Shown here piece by piece: positions 24,331 through 33,900 of a DNA stretch of 64,000 nucleotides; the first letter of the stretch is position 1; each line of letters starts with the position of its first letter. The DNA lies in NCBI GenBank assembly GCA_030248295.1, contig JASANH010001028.1, forward strand, positions 372,001 through 436,000. Direction: 5' to 3'. The DNA is from Mesodorylaimus sp. YZB2_4 (lineage: Eukaryota > Nematoda > Enoplea > Dorylaimida > Dorylaimidae). The notes under the pieces are model-generated. The model was not told the origin of the DNA. It saw nothing but the letters and a program-made list of their open reading frames with translations, and did no database searches. The position numbers were made by a program, and so were the translations under genes.

Positions 24331-26234
24331 GACAGTCACCGGGGTCGATAAACTAGGAGAGGCCTTATGCGGCGGGAGGCTTTCGAGTCCGGGTCCCTCA
24401 CGGGGTACGAGCTGGGTATGGCTGCCCAATGGGTAGACTTCGGATTGAGTCAGGAACTTTCGGGTCCGGTCGGGTCAAAATCGGGTTGGGTTTTTTTTAA
24501 AGGATCGGGTCGAACGGGCCAAAAAACTGCAGTTTTGCAAGTTTCTGCTATTCGAAGTTACAAAAAATTTTCGTATCCGCCCAACTGCAGGATTTGCAGA
24601 ATTTGCTTTATGCATGCATAATGCAAATGTTCCGGGTCATTTCTGCAAAAGCGTTCATCCGCTGTAAGTAAGCTCTAATTGACATTCTTAGCAACTACGT
24701 CCGATAAATGGGTGGGACCAGCCATAGCCTGAGTAGGACTTGATAATTTCTAACATGTCTTTTAAGGGATGTGGTCACATTTGATTCCTGAAAATGAAGA
24801 CGTGAGTTCTTCGGTACAACTGGCTGCAAAACCCTGGCATGCATTCTGTGCACCAATAACTCCCTTGGCCACCAGTCATGTGATACATTGCAAAACAGTT
24901 TACTGTGATCAAAAGACTGGGTGCCCTTACATTGTCCTATTTATCAGTAGCAAAGGTTCTGACAGGAGCTAGTCTCCAGCACAATACGAATTTGTAAGCA
25001 ATATCTTTTGTGAAGACCAGGTGAATACTCTCTCTAGCGTGGGTTAATCAGAAAGCCTGTCTCTGACTTAAAAGTTATGCAAGTAGCCTCTATTATTTAT
25101 ATTGGTTAGTCTTGCTAAAGACTAAAGTAAAGACCCTCGTCTCTTGTAGACACACTTGGGTCTTTTAATTATTTGGCCACTATTGCTTGAAATACGAAGG
25201 AATGCTGTTTTTTAATGATTACTAGGGAATAACAAAAGATGGAAATCCCGGGGGCGTAAAATAAGGTGTCCTCATCGAAATATTTTCACACAGTTCACAT
25301 TTACACCATATATTCAGAGGAATTGCACGAAGTTTCTATCTCAAGGAACTTTAGCTGCCACTAACAAATTCTGGTCAGGGACTCTCTGGTCGGGTTGGGT
25401 TGACCCGATGGGTCGGATCAGGTCCAACCCGACCTGATCCGGGGTCTACTCACGGGGTAACCGCGACACCGCGGGGTTGCGACCAACACGCGCCCTTGCC
25501 CGGCATGCATCCCGGAAGGACCCTAGGCGATCGCAAGATAGGGTCAACTAACAAACCCCCTTGGCCCACCGATAAAGGGCCAAAAATCGATCCTCCCCTG
25601 AACCGACCAGGATGGGTAAAAAAACACTGGTGAAAGACACGACCCAAACCACCCCCAAAGCCCAAAAAGCTGAGTTGTGTTTTGGGACCCAATGTCGGAC
25701 CAGGGCCTCTTATGGCGCAACAGCAAATTGTTTAGCTACTCATGAGGAATTTGAAAATTTTTAAAATAATAAACGCTGCGAGCCCAAATTTTCTGATCCC
25801 GAATTTCAGATTTGGTTCAGTCAGATTGGAATCCAAAAATCCAATCGAAGATGTGAATGACAGTGAGTCAGCAGATGTCATAGTGACGTTTTCAGTATGA
25901 TCTACTCCACTGCAACGGGACTATGAGGGAATCAGATCCGCAAAAGACATCTGTACCCTATTGGCAGTCAGAGCCCTTTGGTGTTGGCGACGATAATGAC
26001 CACGAAATATCCTTAACGGCAAGTTGCCATTGAAAAAGTTAGCTAACGAAGTTGATTTGAGAACTCGGCAAACCCTCAAGCCACAACAGTCGCGCTCGCA
26101 TACCCTGTGCAGTAGTTGTATTTCTGTTAGCCGTGTCTCAGTTATATAAAAACCCGTAGGGTACGAGTATATTTTTTTGGGCAAGACGGAAACTAGTCAA
26201 CTAAACCACAAGTCGTGGTTATTTTTTCTTTCTT

Positions 26235-26244
26235 TAAATAACAG
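26235..26244 (+). promoter_or_regulatory. Candidate splice acceptor upstream of the UBE2J2-like gene
   Basis: A pyrimidine-rich stretch followed by AAATAACAG lies 62 bases before the ATG at 26307. It could be a spliced-leader acceptor or the end of a 5' UTR intron. Confidence 0.3.
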
Positions 26245-26306
26245 GAACTTAGAATCTTTTATATTTTGTAAACGAATTTTGTTTTATCGCAACGATTAAA
26301 AAAACG

Positions 26307-27444
26307 ATGAGTGTCGTCAGCAGTGTGGCTGTTCAAAGATTGCGAAAAGATGCGGCTCGATTAGCCAAGGATCCAGTGCCGTTCGTTTTGGCCGTGCCTT
26401 TACCTTCGAATATTTTGGAATGGCATTATATCGTTCAAGGACCGCCGGACAGTCCTTATGCGGGTAATTATATTTTTACTGTTGTTTTTCCCAGGTTTCT
26501 TCAATTCTGGAATTTAATTTCTATTTTCGAAGAAACCTGCTCATTTTTAAAGGAGTACATACTGTGTCTGTTTTATTTTCTCTGTTTTATAGGCGGCATA
26601 TATCACGGGAAATTGATATTTCCGAAAGAATATCCTTTCAAGCCGCCCAGTATTTACATGTTGACGCCAAACGGTCGATTCCAAGTCAACACTCGCCTCT
26701 GTTTATCGATCAGTGATTTTCATCCGGACACGTGGAATCCCGCCTGGTCGGTTGGCACGATTCTGACTGGATTGCTTAGCTTTATGGTAAAATTATATGA
26801 AATACTTGAGGTCTTTTTTGAAAATTCTTTTGTTTTTAGTTGGAAACAACACCAACTCTGGGAAGTATTGAAACATCTGATTTTGAGGTAAGGTGCAATA
26901 CCTTATGGTTTCGAAGGTTTTTGAATTGTAAAGAATTTTTTTACTTATGTTTTTATCAAACAACGAGAAACTATTGGAAAACATCATTTTAGAAACGCCA
27001 GTACGCACGAGCTAGCGCTACGCATAATTTAAAGAACAAAACATTCCGAGACTTATTTCCTGAATTGTGTCAAGTATAAAGTTATTTATTTAGAAACCTT
27101 AAGTGTCCTAGTATTGAAATCTTGACTTTATTCTTCAGGAATTACAACGAGAAATCGACGAACGGGTGAAATCGAGTAAAAAAGCTGCCGCTACGAAGTT
27201 GGAAGCTCTAACGGTCAAATCAAATTCAAATGAAACTGGTGAAAAACACGACAAAGTCAAAAATCCAATGATGAAAGAAGAAGAAATTGTTGACGACAAT
27301 ACGCAAAATACTCAAGCCAGGCACACGAATGTGAACGGTACGGGCGGTTTATTGAACACTTCAGCCTTCTCTAATATTTTGGTATTCGCCGGCCTGGTGG
27401 TATTTGTTTTCATGGCGAAATACGTCTTGCAAACTGCTGAATAG
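26307..27444 (+). CDS. UBE2J2: Ubiquitin-conjugating enzyme E2 J2-like, ER tail-anchored
   Basis: Five exons: 26307-26463, 26593-26786, 26840-26887, 26993-27073, 27139-27444. All junctions keep frame, giving 261 residues (human UBE2J2 has 259). The UBC fold runs over about residues 8-150, with the pre-catalytic WHYIVQGPPDSPYAGG, PFKPPSIYMLTPNGRF and the catalytic Cys89 in NTRLCLSISDFHPDTWNP, which is the divergent UBC6/UBE2J signature replacing the usual HPN tripeptide. A polar linker (about 180-235) leads to a single C-terminal membrane span near 239-256 (NILVFAGLVVFVFMAKYVL), the tail anchor that places the enzyme on the cytosolic face of the ER. Family role: ubiquitin transfer in ER-associated degradation. 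The next gene on the same strand begins 2.1 kb later. Confidence 0.95.
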
Positions 27445-28194
27445 AAAAAAGTGATATGGATTTTGAAAGAAAAGGGCTATTAGATGAACATGACAGTACT
27501 TCGGCAAGAAAGTTTTTCAAAGCTTTTTTAATGTAAACATTTTTCCGAAGGGTATAGCAGACCGGATCGTTCCTTCAAATCTGCACCTCTCCAGATAAGG
27601 ACAGTGCGCGTAGTTAATGAATTTTTTTCTAGTTTTTTATTCACTGTCGTGTACGAATGGTAATAAAGAGTTTATTCTGGTCGGTAATGAACTTGCTTCT
27701 CATTTAGCCATGGCGATTGGCGGAATGTGCCTTGTATTTTTGGCAGCTGCTGTATCCTGTTGCATCGTGCCTTTTTTAGGGCGCAGGATTAAAGTTCACT
27801 TCAGGCCCTTACACTTCACGCTGCCAAAAGGTATGAGAGTGTGAAGCGTGGGGTTCTTCCGCGGCAGTGTAAAGTGATCCTTTCCATACTTCTGCAGAAG
27901 TAGTTTTATCAGGTTGCTGCTGTATCTCGATGAGCGGTCGTATTGTACAGATGAGTTCAAAATCGTTTTCAGCAGACCAAATGAGGTTCGAATTTTACTT
28001 ACAATTGGGACGCTTGTTTCACCTCTTTGATTTCACCCGCTCACTGACCGCACGGGCTTGATACCGGATTTGAATAATAGTTCTCGAACACTGAGCTTTG
28101 TGAGCTTTAAAATTTGAATGGTGGCATTCTTTATTAAGGTTAAAAGGGGTTTCTGACTCGACCCATATAAAAAATACTTGGCTACTCGACTTTT

Positions 28195-29290
28195 TTGACC
28201 CCCCTTTTTTATTTGCTCTATCGAAAGTACTCATAAAACTGATTGTCTTAAGCAGAGTAAAATTTTTTCAGAAGCGTTCAAAAAATTAAACCTAAGGGCA
28301 CAATACCGAGGCAACGGCCCAGACTGGTGCCTATATATGGAAATATAAAAGTGGTCACTTTTGGTCAAAAAATCATGACTTGCTTATTTTTTGACCTAGA
28401 ACAATTTTAAAAATACAGAAATGTCCGCTACATTCTGAGGAATCCGAATCGTTCTTTTAAATTTAGGCTAGCCATTACCGTTTATGAGATATTAAAAGAA
28501 AACCGTCCGTGATCAGTCACATAATCGATTATGGGCAAATTATTAAAAAAAAAACAGTCCAATCCTGTTTTTTCACTGAAATAGTAGCCCAGGGCCACCA
28601 CATCACAAAACAGCTCGAAATTACAACCTGCGACTATAGATTATTTTGCATATGTGAGATAACTGAACCCCATTTAGGCAATTTTAGCTCAAACTGATCA
28701 ATAATTTTAGCTGCTGATCAGTCGCGCTGATCAGTAATAGCTTATCCTGTAGCTCCTTGAAAGAGCTTTCAAACGGTTTTTTTACGTCAAAATTTATTGA
28801 ATTTCACCCGAGATATTGAAGAAAACTCAAATTCAGGAGTGCCTGCAGTACGCACCTTTTGAATTTCCCGCCCGCGTGCCGCTTATGACATAAGAGCGGC
28901 TTCGGCTGCTTACTCTGGGAATCAACAGTAAATTTATAACTTTTACACTTTTTCACTACGTTTCTGTCCAATTCTGTGCTAGAGTATCTGTCTTAAATAA
29001 AAAAATAAGAAAAGTTCTGAATCAACTGGCTGATTTAAAAAAAATTTCTCGGATTCCTCAGAATGTAGCGGTCATTTCTATTTTTTAAAATTGTTCTAGC
29101 CCCAAAAATAAGTTATGACTTTTTGACCAAAAGTGACCACTTTTTACCTTTAAGGTGCTATATTTCCGTGTAGAGGCATTTTAAAAAAATTTTACTTCGG
29201 CCAAGACAATCAGTTTTGTGAGTACTTTCGATTGAGCATATAAAAAACGGGGTCTAAAAAGTGGATTGGTCAGCCCCAAGTCGAGTCTCT
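28195..29290. mobile_element. Large imperfect inverted repeat (foldback or TIR transposon remnant)
   Basis: Left arm about 28195-28455 and right arm about 29050-29290 are reverse complements over roughly 240-260 bases with small indels. Anchors: TCGAAAGTACTCA / GAGTACTTTCGA, ACTGATTGTCTT / AAGACAATCAGT, GTGGTCACTTTTGGTCAAAA and CTACATTCTGAGGAATCCGA with their complements. The central ~600 bases encode nothing recognisable. Confidence 0.65.
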
Positions 29291-29553
29291 CACAAACCCT
29301 CTCTTTCCACAACACAGCATAAAATTCTGACGCTATGTTTAGTGGGTCTTTTCGATTGTCGAAGGCGGCAAAGTTTTCGGGGGTGAATTCCCGCCACATT
29401 TTTTTCGGGGGGCGGGGACGGGGGACGGGGATAGCCATCCACGCGGGGACGGGGATCGGGGTCGGAGCCCCGTTCAAACGCTAGTGGGCCGTCTCGAGTT
29501 TAACTATTGAAGTTACGATTGTCAAAACTGCGGTCGATTTCCCACCGCGTTTG

Positions 29554-29559
29554 TTTTAG
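29554..29559 (+). promoter_or_regulatory. Candidate spliced-leader acceptor for the galactosyltransferase gene
   Basis: GTTTGTTTTAG ends 23 bases before the ATG at 29583. The gene itself is intronless, so a 3' splice signal here would serve trans-splicing or a 5' UTR intron. Confidence 0.4.
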
Positions 29560-29582
29560 GTCGTTCGCTTTTATTCACTTCC

Positions 29583-30572
29583 ATGGCCTTCATAAAGAAT
29601 CTCAGACGTCGACATCCCGTCATATTTTTTATACTTCTGCAATCTCTTATATTAGTTATCTTTTTTATGTTTTTCTCCACGCCTTTTTGCCAATTCTATT
29701 CAATTTTTCAATCGGATGACGATTCTGTTGGGAAATTATCCAATCGATATCCATCGCACAACACTTATTTGCTTGTCCTTATCTTATCATCGCCGACCAC
29801 CGATGGCCATGCTCGTCGCCGAACCATTCGCGAAACGTGGCTTCGATTACACGATCACGGTGTTCTCTATCGATTCGTGGTCGGTGGACGAAATTTAGAT
29901 TCGGTGGTGAGGGATGGATTGAAAGAAGAGAGTAATGATATTCTTATTTTGGACGATTTAGTTGATAGTTACGGGAATTTGACGAGAAAAGTGCTTTCGA
30001 TGATGGCTTGGACATACGAAAATGTAGAATTCCAATTCGTTTTGAAAGTGGATGATGATTCGTTCGTTCGATTGGATGTGTTGTGTCGAGAATTGACGGA
30101 ATTGGAACATCCACAGAAACGACGTCTTTATTGGGGTTTTATGGATGGACGAGCGCCGGTTCAAAAAAATGGAAAATGGGCTGAAAAAGACTGGATTTTA
30201 TGCGATCGATATTTGCCGCACGCTTTGGGTGGGGGATATATTTTAAGTCGAATATTAGTCGAATATTTGGCAAAGAATAAGGATTTATTGAAAATATATA
30301 AGAGCGAGGATGTTGCCGTTGGGGCGTGGTTAGCAGGACTGGACGTGTATTATCGACACGATATAAGATTCGACACGGAATGGGAATCGAGAGGGTGTCG
30401 AAATTCGTATCTGATTACTCATAAGCAATCGATAGAATCGATGAAAAGAAAATATAAGAGACTGGTAGAGACGGGTCGGTTATGCGAGAATGAATACACG
30501 ATTATGGATCCGTTCGAGTATAACTGGACAGCTTTACCATCCAAGTGCTGCCGAAGAAGTAGCTCGCTTTAG
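29583..30572 (+). CDS. B3GALT6: Beta-1,3-galactosyltransferase 6-like (SQV-2 type), intronless
   Basis: Encodes 329 residues in one exon. It is a type II Golgi protein: a short basic cytoplasmic tail (KNLRRR), a membrane anchor at about 13-31, then a stem. The GT31 domain shows RRRTIRETWL (78-87), the metal-binding DDD at 157-159 in VLKVDDDSFVRLD, RLYWGFMDGRAPV (181-193), EKDWILCDRYLPHALGGGY (201-219), SEDVAVGAWLAGLDV (241-255) and a FDTEWESRGC..YLITHKQS block. These blocks match B3GALT6, which adds the second galactose of the glycosaminoglycan-protein linker tetrasaccharide (galactosyltransferase II). Vertebrate B3GALT6 is also single-exon. PIG-W starts 376 bp downstream on the same strand. 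Two hairpins follow the stop codon. Confidence 0.93.
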   Translation: MAFIKNLRRRHPVIFFILLQSLILVIFFMFFSTPFCQFYSIFQSDDDSVGKLSNRYPSHNTYLLVLILSSPTTDGHARRRTIRETWLRLHDHGVLYRFVVGGRNLDSVVRDGLKEESNDILILDDLVDSYGNLTRKVLSMMAWTYENVEFQFVLKVDDDSFVRLDVLCRELTELEHPQKRRLYWGFMDGRAPVQKNGKWAEKDWILCDRYLPHALGGGYILSRILVEYLAKNKDLLKIYKSEDVAVGAWLAGLDVYYRHDIRFDTEWESRGCRNSYLITHKQSIESMKRKYKRLVETGRLCENEYTIMDPFEYNWTALPSKCCRRSSSL

Positions 30573-30577
30573 AAGAG

Positions 30578-30658
30578 GCTACACCAGTTGGTGGCTAGAC
30601 TGGTGTAGCTGAGGCAGTGTAAAGCGGATGCATGGCGTGTTACGTTCACTTTACACTG
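30578..30658 (+). other. Two hairpins just after the B3GALT6 stop codon
   Basis: GCTACACCAG (30578-30587) pairs perfectly with CTGGTGTAGC (30600-30609) around a 12-base loop, beginning 5 bases after the stop codon. CAGTGTAAAG (30615-30624) pairs perfectly with CTTTACACTG (30649-30658). They could be 3' UTR elements or the ends of a tiny palindromic repeat, since GGCAGTGTAAAG also occurs near 27863. Confidence 0.5.
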
Positions 30659-30898
30659 TTGCGCAGTGGCGGTTTGAAACAGTTTGTGGGGATGCCGAAC
30701 GAGCGCTATCAGACTAGGCTAGAAAGGTGCTAGTGGTAGGTACTAGATTGTAAGTAATGCGAGAGGATTTGTGGTGTTTGTTATCTATGCAATGGTGGTC
30801 AGTAAAGTTCAACATAGGATGCGCAACTTTGATGGACGATATTGGTCAGTCGACTAATTCTATCTTACTGTAAAATAAAAGGTGCTTCTTAAAATTCG

Positions 30899-30906
30899 CT
30901 TTTCAG
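30899..30906 (+). promoter_or_regulatory. Candidate spliced-leader acceptor for PIG-W
   Basis: CTTTTCAG ends 41 bases upstream of the PIG-W ATG at 30948. If it is used, the B3GALT6 stop to PIG-W acceptor distance is about 334 bp, compatible with a loosely spaced two-gene nematode transcription unit. This is inference only. Confidence 0.4.
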
Positions 30907-30947
30907 GATTCTAGTGTAGGACGTATCTAGCGAGGAAAGAGCCACTG

Positions 30948-33900
30948 ATGGACTCTGCCTATGTGGCTCGGCACGAACGGTTTGTGAGTGGTCACAATGG
31001 GACGAGTGTGTGGGAGGTGCAAATCGTGACTAGTATTGGACCATTGGCTTTACTGCTACGAAACTTGGCCGTCCCGTGGCTGTTCCCAACCCGTGACTTC
31101 TCTAGCGGCTCTTCAATTCACCAAATGTAAGTAGCCTTGCATAGACGTGCTGGTACTGCAAGTCATGGTAGCTTTGTTGTCATGTCATACTTTATCCATA
31201 GCCAGGCGCTATACAGCGCAGAACTGAAGCGCAGCGCACCCAGGGCTACGTAAAACATATTTGGCAATCATTTTGTTCCAAGGCGGGGGTCGAACCCTTC
31301 CCCCTTTTAGTGCGCACCCAGCGTGAGAGGCCCGCTTGGCCATAACTCCGGTCTGTTTAGGATCGGGCCTGGATTCAATCAATCCTGGTCGGGATTACGA
31401 CTAGTGCTGTAGATATTGATCTTTTTTAGCGTTGATACAATTAACTGAAAATGAATCTGAATCTAGAGAATCTTTTTGATTAGTCAACTGTAGCTGAATA
31501 TCTTCGTCAAAACTGGATTTTCAAATTAGTGAAAGCGGTGATTTTAAAACTGTAACTGAATTCCGGAAGGAGATCACTAATTTTAGAATTTTAAAACTGA
31601 ATCTAACTGATTGTGAAATGCTCAAAGGGGAACGAAACAGCTAAGAATATTGCTGGTTCGAATCCTGTCTATCGCGAGTTGGAGGCATATTTTATCATTC
31701 TTAAAAAAGTCCTATGCGTCTGTAATAAAATGGATCTACAATATTTGAATTTTGGTCTAAACATGGAGAAAACTTGCCACATCTTTGCAATATTGCAGTG
31801 GCATATCAGCTTTTGCTGCGTTAGCGCCGAGTTGAAGAGTTTTGAGTGGAGCGAGCTGCGTGTTGAAAAGGAGCCAGCATAATTGAGTTAAAATACAAAT
31901 TTAAAAAGTTGTATGCTTTAATTTCAATCATTTTATTATAAAACATCTCAAAGTTGCTTCCCGTGATCTGAGGAAGCCTTGCCAATCTTCAACTTGAACC
32001 TGACATAATCGATTATTGTACTTTTTTCCTAGATGCAAAACAAAGTTCTCTGCAAAATAATGAACCCGTCTGGCCAACTGGTCAGCAATGATCAGCGTCT
32101 GAAGTCCTTTGGGGTTTTGAATTCTCATGTAGTAAGGAGACGTGGAGAAGTTTGGGGTAGTGTGCCCTCAAGTTTGGGTTTTTTTCACAAAAAAAAGACT
32201 AAGCAGCAAGATTTCAAAACATTCGCATGACTGCGGGGCGCCTAGGCACTGGCACACCCTAGCACTATTAACCACTTGGCCAGAGGGGGCCCAATATTCT
32301 GCTCAGAGCTTTGTTTTGTACCTTGAAGCGAATTGCAATTTAATTGGTCATGTCAAGTTCGACTTAACGGCTGGCAAGCTTCCCTCGTGAGCTGTTGAAG
32401 TCTAAATGCGTAAGTGTGCTATCTGTATAGGCACGCTAAATCACTCACTTAAATTCAGGTTATTAAATTTTTTGAGATCCAGTTAAGTGAAAGTGGAACT
32501 GAATCTTTTTCCAAAGCCAACGATAGTCGTTAAGGGATACATAAAGTATAGCAATCTGTGGTGCAAAGTCTCGTGTGAATTTATGATCCTAGTAAGATCA
32601 TACCAGCAACATAAGACATGGTTACAGACAAATCGCCTTCAACCTACTGTACCCAGCATCGACCGATCCGGCCATGAGCGCGGATCTCGATCCCGATCCG
32701 ATCCGCCGAACTTTTTGAACCCCTATGTACCCAGGTCCGACCGATAATATCGGCCGATACCGATAATTTGTGCTGCCGATAAGGCAGATTACCCTGTCAG
32801 TAAGAGCTTTGGGCGTATGGCCTGTCGACAGTGATTATGACGAGGAGCAGGGACCTACGGATTCTGGATAAAGGAGTTCAGTGCCCAAGAAAACTCTGGA
32901 ACTAAATCACGATCATCATGATCATTGCTTGTCTTGTTGGGACCCCCGCAATGGCATCAAAGCAGTTACATTGAAAACAGTTAGGTGCCTGTGTGTGCCA
33001 TAGGCTAAGTTTAGGGAAGGAGGTAGGGGCTGGTCCTGTATTGTTATTTGCATGCTTCTCAGCAGAGGCGGCCGCTCTGCCTCGTGGCGCATTGTTAGAA
33101 CCGTATACTGTACACTCAGAAACAACACAGCCCTTCAGGCCCCAGGCACAATTCGAAACAGGTTAGACTGGCGAAAAAAGGCGATAACCACAAACTGTCA
33201 CTGTTGTTCTATCGTTCGACCTTGGGTGAGATTTTTGGGGACAATGTTAGTCTTTCCCCATCTGGAATCAGGGACTGAGACGCGGATGACATTCAGGGTC
33301 TTCCGGGATTGGAGATAACTTTGACAGGGATCAAAACGCTTTCTGGCTGTCAAAGCCCGTTTATCTGCTCATTTCTTTTCTTGACATTTTCTAAAAACTT
33401 CGTGAAGTTTGCCCTGCATTGCAACTATTTCTTCTGAGTATAACCATCTAGCAACTTTGCGCAAAATGCTCATACTATGTTTCGTAGGTCTTCTCGTTTA
33501 TCTAAACGTGGAAAATGTTTGAGGGTAAATCCTCGATGCATGTTTTTCAGGGGCGTGGGTTGGGGATCAGGGTCGGGGGGGGGGGGGGAGTCGAACACTA
33601 TAGTCCTCAGAAAGTTGTGAAAGGATCTGCTTTTGCATATTTCACTTATACCTACCTAGGGTCCAACAAACAAGTTTTAGACGGTGGATTGCACTCAAGG
33701 TTCCAGGGTGTGCATGTGCGCGATCCACCTTCGCCTGCGATAGGAGCGAAAAAATCCAACTCATATTCCAATTTAAATAAAGGGAACTTTGCTGGTTCAT
33801 GAGTAACCTCCTTTTGTTCAAGCATCCAGACCCTGTCCTGCCCGGTGGGTTTTGATATTTATGCCCACTTCCTGGCAGTGTCGCACGGCTGGTCCTAGCT

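Larger units (their letters stand above)
21462..26306. other. Repeat-rich intergenic stretch
   Basis: Nearly 5 kb between the divergent HD gene (-) and UBE2J2-like gene (+). It holds a palindromic MITE (21600-21826), pieces of a TTAACTGGATCTC / AACTGGTCAGC repeat family (about 23780-24330) and GGGTC-rich DNA (about 24380-24500, 25385-25470). A 77-codon minus-strand frame at 22198-22431 encodes two hydrophobic stretches but has no recognisable homology or partner exon. Confidence 0.5.
27445..29582. other. Intergenic stretch with a large inverted repeat
   Basis: Apart from the inverted repeat at 28195-29290 there is a 75-codon plus-strand frame at 27617-27844 with one hydrophobic segment and no recognisable homologue. 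A GGCAGTGTAAAG motif near 27863 is repeated at about 30614. GC-rich GGGGACGGGG runs lie at 29400-29465. No supportable gene. Confidence 0.5.

Noticed and set aside
27617..27844. 75-codon frame after UBE2J2 as a small membrane protein
   Set aside because: Single hydrophobic run, no homologue recognised, overlaps repeated motifs.
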